Shown here one piece after another: positions 57,801 through 64,000 of a stretch of 64,000 nucleotides of DNA. The position numbers were made by a program, and so were the translations under genes. The notes beneath the pieces were generated by a model. The model had not been told where the DNA came from, searched no databases, and saw nothing but the letters and a program-made list of their open reading frames with translations. Origin of the DNA: Dicaeum eximium (Eukaryota > Chordata > Aves > Passeriformes > Dicaeidae); assembly GCA_013396995.1 (NCBI GenBank), contig VWZP01005528.1, forward strand, positions 1,033,922-1,097,921, read 5' to 3'. Each line of letters begins with the position of its first letter. The first letter of the stretch is position 1.

Positions 57801-60800
57801 ATGCTTACCTTGGCAGGTAGGACAAGGAATAAGCAGCTCTGGCTGCACTATGTTGATATATTTTAGTCAACTGTTACTTTTATTTTTCTTCAGTTCTGAA
57901 GTGATTATGTATGCCATGATACTTTTTAGCTGCCTGCAGCTCTTTCCTTGTCATTTCTGGATGACTGTAGATGAACTTTCAACATCTGTAGAACTTGATG
58001 ACTTCAAGTTTGGATGCTGAACAAGTCTCACACATTATTTTATGTACTGGAGCAAGAGTCTGGTGTGGGGTAGGGCAGCACTTTGAATAACTGAATTATT
58101 TCTGCAGATCGATTGAGAAATATGGTTCATTTCTGTTCCTTTCATCTATTCCTAAAGGGTCAAACAGGATAGGCTCTGATGATTTCTGCAGGGATATGCC
58201 TAGTATTTCCTAAAGATTTTCTGTAAGGGCACTGTTCAAGGGAAAGCTGGGTGAAGAGAAGGGCTTTTGTGTGGAGGTGAACTGGACCCCTGCAGTGGAG
58301 CACTGCCCACAGGACACTGCCTTCTGCTGAGGGAAAACCATCTGCTGAAGTAGGTGTGATGCTTTCCAGTGGGGGTATTGAATGGGTGTTTACTGCTGGG
58401 TGTGCAAATTCACCAGCTCATTCTGGCTGTAGGTGCTGCACAGCTCTTACATGAGTGTTTCTGTGGCAAATGGGAACCTGGCACCATCCAATTCCCCTGG
58501 AGGATCCCACTCTTAATCATTGAGTCTGCAGGAAATCAGAAGCTCCTGAATGCGTTATTGTGCTTTCTGAATCAGCTGTAGGATTGTTTTTGGTAATGGT
58601 CCAGTAAAGTCTAATATTGTGATAAGAGCCATGAGGGCTGGTGACAGAATTATGTGTTTCCCAATTTATAGAGAATCAATTAACATTTATTTCTCTTGCT
58701 TCAGAATTGGCATGTGCATTTTTATTTAGGATCATCACCTGTTGAGTGTTGAGTACCACAGTTGAGAAAATGCAGGTCTTTTAACAAAATATGATGAGAA
58801 TTAATCATTTTTGATGACTGTTTTTAATGCTGGGCTTTAAGGACATTCTAGAAGAAACATGTTTTATAAGCTGAAGGTATCTCCTGACACTCTATCTGCC
58901 AGACCCTGCTGGTTGATGGTGCTAAGTCATTGCATACCACCACATTTTTAAGCCATCTATGTGAGGGAGTCTGAGGCAGCCTGTGTAGTTTTAAGGATTA
59001 AGGTAGGACCCTGGCTCAGTTTCCAGTTTCAGATTTCTGACAAGCCCTTCTTTCAACACAAATGAAGTAAATCTCTGACACAAATGTAGTGAGAAGGACT
59101 GCTACAGATGTGCCAGCAAAGAGGGAAGGAGCAGGCCTTCTCCAAAAGCTTCATCATTTGTGCTTTCCTAATTATGTCACTGAAATCAGAAAGGAAAAAC
59201 TCAGTCAGCCACAGTGAGCTATTCCTCACCCAAGTGTTCCTGCAGGGATGGAGTAGGCCATGGGGAGACTTCTTTTCTGGGCACAGTGAAAAACTCTGAG
59301 CTTGGCATGCTGGAAATAACGATCTGTTTCTGGAGCATGGTACTAGATTTTAGGAATGAAAGTATGAGCACTGTTGCAGATTTGCCAAGATGGATGTGGA
59401 GGGGCCCTCTCAGCTGAGAGAGGGATCCTGACAGCCCTGTCCTGCACAGTGTCCCTGAATGCTTCTGTCCTCCTGCCAAATATCTGCTCCTCAGATTTCA
59501 GGTGCTCTCTTTGTGCTCTCCCTGTACCTCCTGCTTGTCCCCAGTTCTTTCAGGCCCCTCCTCAGTGCCTGCTGGGCTCCTGGGTTCGTCAAGCTGCAAA
59601 CCAGTGGAGGGGACAGTGAGGACAATTTTTCACCACAGATGTTTGGCAGTGCCAGTGCCTGTCAGTCACTATGTCCTGAGCCTTCATTACCACATCTCTT
59701 TTTCCTGGCACATCACCCCTTGTTCCCTCAGCAGAGTGCCAGGACCAGCTTTTCTCACTGTGGGGTTTGTGCTCAGACCCACTCACTGCTTTTCACGTGG
59801 GTGGCTCCTTCCTCATCCTTCTTCCCTGCTAGCTTTTGGACCCCTCTCCATTTTGGCCAGTGCTCTCTCCATGTCACTTTTTTCAACAGCTCAATTCTTC
59901 TTGCTGTTGCTATTTTCTATCTTCATGTGTAAATATAACAAAAAAAAAGTGAGTGACAGGGGTAAAGGGAAGTTCAGGATTTTGGGGAGAGGCTTGAAGA
60001 GCATGTCAGTAGGGATGATCTTGAGCAGCTTTGGTTCTGACCATATGTGAAGAGCAGAGATGTACATGGGTGCCCAGCAGCCCAACAAAGCTGGTGGGTA
60101 GTTATTCCCAGCTCCTTGCCATTTGGACAGGCAGAGGTGCCAATGGACAGGCAGAGAAACCCTGTGCCAGCCTCCTCAGAGCTGAATCAGGTGTTACCTC
60201 CTGCTACTGGAAATAGATGTGTTTCAGTTGGCATTTGTGTCATGAATTAGCCAATGTTGTTTTAACCTGAGGGTTTTGGGAAAGGCAAAGAGATTTGGTT
60301 AAATGAAATGGTCCAGGCTGGACATAGCACAGGGGCAGAGTTGCTGCCAGTGTCCCCCTCTGCCAGCCCTGCTCTGAAAACAGCAACTCACAGGGTCCTC
60401 CTTCCATTGGCACAGACCTTGAGTCCAGCTTTATTCATGGGAATGCAATTCAGATGAATATTGCATGTGTTTGTTTAGAAATGTATGTATCTAGTGTTAA
60501 CAACATGGATACTAATGAATGCAGATTGTTGAGTCTGATTTCTATCATGCTAATGGCCATTCAGTTGCTAAGTGTTCAGCAGAAGTTTCCCTCAATTGGG
60601 CTCCTAGTATCAGCCCTTATGTTACTCCCATGGTTAGAACAAGATAAGTTTAAAATCTGCTCTTAGGAGGGAAAAGGACATTCTGTGCTTTATCAGCCTT
60701 CCTGCCAGGCTCTCCATGGAGACCTAAAGAGACACACTTAATATCAGTCTGAATATGTCTTTAGAGAGATTGATGGAATTTTGTTTCATTATGACTCGAT

Positions 60801-63399
60801 AGTGAAGATGAAAGTGAAAACTAGGTTATTATTGAATTGATTTAAAAAGAAGGTGGTCATAGATGGGCTGCTGGGAGAGGGGGATGTGCCAGACAGGGCT
60901 GCAGCAGCCACAGGCAGCACGGCTGCCATGAGCATTAAAAAGACAAAGCAGTTGGCCAGCCTGATCACAGTCTATGGCAGACTGGTGTATTTGCTGAAGG
61001 CCATAATTTAGTGTCCTCATTAATTTTGGTACATTGGAACTCCATCTCTGAAGCTCCCTTTGGGTCTCACATGGCAACACCCACTACCTCCTTTTAAAAT
61101 TTATTTATGTCAAAGTGAAGGAAAAATATTCCTCCATAAACATGTGAGGGTATTGAAGACACAGAAGTAGAAGAGCAGCATGTTGTGGGTATGGCAGAGG
61201 AAGAGGATGGCAGCCTGGTGGAGGCAGAGCCAGTTCTGCTCTGCAGGGCAGAGATGTGAATCTGGGGGCTGGGGGCAAGGCCTGGGGGTGGCTGCCCAGC
61301 AGCTCTGGCTCTGGCAGCACTCTTCTGCTCCCCCCTCCAGTGTGTTTAACCCTCATGTTTCACTACTGCCTTGCAACCTGTGGAAAAGACCTTGGCTTTA
61401 TATCCTACTCTGCTATATACTACTCTTCATTACAAAAGGTGCTTTGAGAATAATCAGGACTGCTTTCTCTCTCTGAGGCTTCTTAATTTTGTTATAGTCC
61501 TGTGTAACTTTCATGTCTTTCACTCGTGGTTATGAAATCATAGGGGCCACACTTCTCCCCCCTGCCAGGACTCTCTGAACTCAGCCCCCTTTCCCTCCTC
61601 GCTGCCTCTGAGGCCTGGACTGAAGAATCTGGATTTCTGTTGCACTTGGTATCACTTTCTGCCAGCACTGCTCTCTCTCCACCCATCCTTTCCTCTGCCT
61701 GATCTGTCTTTGATCTCACAGTGCTCCTACAGATGAACCCTTGTGGCTTCTTGAGGTGTTACTGGCAACAAGCTGCAGATCCTCCTCCTCTGCCTGAGAT
61801 TATCCTCTCAGTCAGAGGGTGCTCAAACCTGTTCCTTGGGTGCTTCAGCGCCAGGCTGCAGGTGATAGGGATGGGTGATCCCCTCTGCAGTCCCTGTCAC
61901 GAGGGTGGGAGTCCCTCAAGGAGGGCTAGCAGAAAGCTGAGGGTATCACAACCTTCACCCTCCCTGGTTAAACCCAGCAGAGGTGGTGGGCTTGGGTCTT
62001 CAGATGCTGCCCTGCCTGGCATCCCGGATATTGAATGCCTTCAGCTTCTTACATATTTGCCAAAGCTCACTGCAGCTCCCCTTGCCCTGTTATTTGTCCT
62101 TTTTACAATTATTCTGACTCAGAGTTATCAGAATTACAAGCTGTCTCTGATGTACTTACTGATCCTGCCCTAGAGCCAGGGCAGGGAAGTGTCCGCTCTC
62201 CCTTTGGAGCACACCATCACATGCTGCTAGAATTTAAGTGGGTTCACAGCCTTTATTGACTTAGCTCTTCATGTCCCCTCTCACAAATTCCTTTTTTCCC
62301 TTCTCCTTTTCATGGTAAAGTGAGAATTAAAGTTTTATTCTAATTTCACATCTGTGCTTAGATATCCTGCTGCCTTCTATTTCAAACAGCAGCTTTGTGG
62401 GGCTGAACTATTAAAATCTTATTAAGATACATATCCATCTTCTTGAAACTGCTGGTCCTTGCTCTGAGATGTAGCTCTGCCTTCAGTTTTTTCCACTGTA
62501 TTTACAAATGTCTGTCAGAGCTGGAGCTTGGTGTAATCTGGCAGAGTGCTGCCTATTTAAGTAGCTGAGACTCCAGTCTGTTACAATGTGTATGGGCTTT
62601 CCTGACTCGAATTGACTGCCTTGTCTCTGCCGTTTGGCTCTGAAATATGCGGCTCAGAAAACAGAGCTTGAGCAATAAATATTGACTCATACAAAGTAAT
62701 GTATCTCTGGAGAGTTTCTTTATCTGCATCAAAAGCTTTTAGAGCTGCTGTTGTGAAGGGACTGCTGACAATAGATTTGCTAGAGTGTAGAACAGTCTCA
62801 CATAGCCCTCAGGCCCTGCAGAGCACCCAGAGTTTGACTGCTGGGTCTAAGTCTTCCAAGGGTTAGGCTCTTTCTCCAAGGAATTGGTGTTTGTGTTCAG
62901 ACTCAAGGACAGTCTGTCTGGCATGTGCAGGTATAAGCCGAGACTTTGCTTGGGCAATAAGCTCTTATTCAAAAGAGGCCGTGGTTTTACTGGCAAACAT
63001 GACTGTTTCACTACATGTCCTATATCCAAACTGTAGCTTTCTGTAGGAAATGTCACTTGAGCTGTATGTTCTGTCCTGCTACAGTGATGTTCTATTTCCA
63101 GGGATTTTTGGCTGTGTCCAACGTCAGCTCTCCTCCCCCATGCACACATTATGCTGTGACAGGAGGTAACTAATGGTTTCTCGTGCTTGGGATCTAAAGC
63201 AAATTCCTAATATTTGCCACACCTTATCTCTAGACACCTGATAACTCAGATCTGATAGGTGGTGCTTGACTTTTTAGGTACCGTTTATAAATCCTGACAT
63301 GTAACACCTATGTGGATGTTTCAGAAGGTGAGGGCTGAATACTGGATGTTAACTCCTGTGTGCAGGATGTGGCTGGGGGTAAATGCTGATGTGAGCCCC

Positions 63400-64000
63400 G
63401 GTGTATCCGCACTGCTCTTACTCTTCCGGCAATGGGATTACCCAGCTCTACGCCTGCAAGCAGCCGCATCCTCTCGTACCTACAGCCGGGCTCTTTCGCC
63501 CTGACCTGGCAGGCGACAGGTTCCTTGCTGCGGGGGAGGCCCCGGTTGTCCCTGCTGGGGCCGGTTGTCCCTGCTGGGGCCGGTTGTCCCTGCTAGGGCC
63601 GGTTCTGCCGGCAGAGGGCAAGAGGTGCCCGCGCTGAGCCGCCGCCGGCCCGGGGAGCGCGGCCGGGAGCTCCGCCCGCCCGCAGCCGCGCCCGCCGGGG
63701 CTCCGGCCGCCTCCGCGGCTCTCGGCCCGTGCCGGCTGCCTGAACCTCAAGGAGGGTTCGACAAGCCTGCCCCGGTGTTGGTGGCTCCGTAATCCCCCGG
63801 CGGCCGAGGCTGCGAGGGGGCTCTGTGCCCAGGGAATCCGAGGCGCAGCTGAGCGCGTTCAGCGCAGACCCCTCGCCTCAAGGCGCTGTGAGCTCTGCTC
63901 CGAGATCAGCGAACGTGCGGGCGGGCACAGGGATGGAGACACCGACCCACCCGCACCGTGCCCCGCAGAGCCGCAGGGCAGGTGGAGCTCCCCTCCAGCA
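63400..64000. promoter_or_regulatory. CpG island at the window end, candidate promoter
   Basis: From about 63400 the sequence becomes strongly G+C rich with dense CpG and GC-box-like words (ccgcccgcccgcagccgcgc, gggcggg). No TATA box is visible. An ATG with G at -3 and +4 occurs at 63933 and stays open to the window edge, and a gcag/gtggag donor-like site lies near 63980. Neither is proof of an exon. The strand is not determined. In vertebrates BAMBI usually lies downstream of WAC on the same strand, so its promoter is the first guess by synteny. Confidence 0.5.
63542..63598. repeat. Three tandem copies of a 19-base unit
   Basis: The unit ccggttgtccctgctgggg occurs at 63542, 63561 and 63580. 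The third copy has one change (ctaggg), and a partial fourth (ccggtt) follows. It sits inside the CpG island. Confidence 0.93.

Larger units (their letters stand above)
51331..63400. other. Intergenic region between the CpG-rich patches
   Basis: I found no gene with convincing support in these 12 kb. Base composition is less AT-rich than in the WAC introns. Open frames of 100-182 codons occur (for example 59502-60050 and 61721-62173) but lack recognisable domains and overlap frames on the other strand. An A27 run lies at 51612-51638 and a perfect hairpin at 57772-57800. Confidence 0.7.

Noticed and set aside
59502..60050. Plus-strand open frame of 182 codons, overlapping a 157-codon frame.
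   Set aside because: Ser/Leu/Cys/Phe-rich composition with no domain, no upstream promoter and no conserved motif. Probably chance.
61721..62173. Plus-strand open frame of 150 codons ending in a hydrophobic segment.
   Set aside because: No signal peptide at its start, no known family and no splice context. Not supported as a gene.

Overview
This is vertebrate nuclear DNA, almost certainly from a bird. The coding exons match one well-conserved vertebrate gene. The repeats (a CR1 LINE 3' end, an ERVL-type provirus and a solo LTR) are of avian type. A passerine is plausible but not proven. AT-rich introns, canonical GT-AG splice sites and the lack of packed genes rule out a prokaryote or phage.

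Layout. From position 1 to about 41.74 kb the plus strand carries the 3' three-quarters of WAC (WW domain-containing adaptor with coiled-coil). Eleven coding exons (4719-40276) splice in frame and encode about 554 residues: a Ser/His/Asn-rich stretch, the WW domain, a long low-complexity Ser/Pro/Thr/Gln region, and the C-terminal coiled coil ending ...NSFMV. By comparison with the human gene they correspond to exons 4-14. The first three exons (roughly 91 residues) lie upstream of the window. A 3' UTR of about 1.45 kb follows, with an unusually long U-tract and three AATAAA signals.

Two retroviral insertions lie in WAC introns, both antisense to the gene. One is an old, broken ERVL-like provirus (about 13.98-19.53 kb) in the 14.6-kb intron after the 103-codon exon. 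It still shows gag-region, protease, reverse transcriptase (YIDD) and integrase (HHCC) remnants between two diverged LTRs. The other is a 526-bp solo LTR (36458-36983) with TGT...ACA ends.

From 41.74 kb to about 63.4 kb there is no gene I can support. This stretch holds a minus-strand CR1 3' end (49.85-50.46 kb), a GC- and CpG-rich patch with a tandem repeat and a 120-N assembly gap (50.56-51.33 kb), simple repeats and a few hairpins. The last 0.6 kb (63.4-64.0 kb) is a strong CpG island that looks like the promoter or first exon of the next gene. Vertebrate gene order would make BAMBI the first guess, but no BAMBI coding sequence is visible.

WAC brings the RNF20/RNF40 ubiquitin ligase to transcribing RNA polymerase II, so it is a housekeeping chromatin adaptor. 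I found no operon-like or multi-gene system here and no convincing undescribed biological system. The most useful observations concern WAC splicing (a tandem TAGTAG acceptor and a cassette exon with a distant branch-point region), its 3' UTR, and the two CpG-rich islands.
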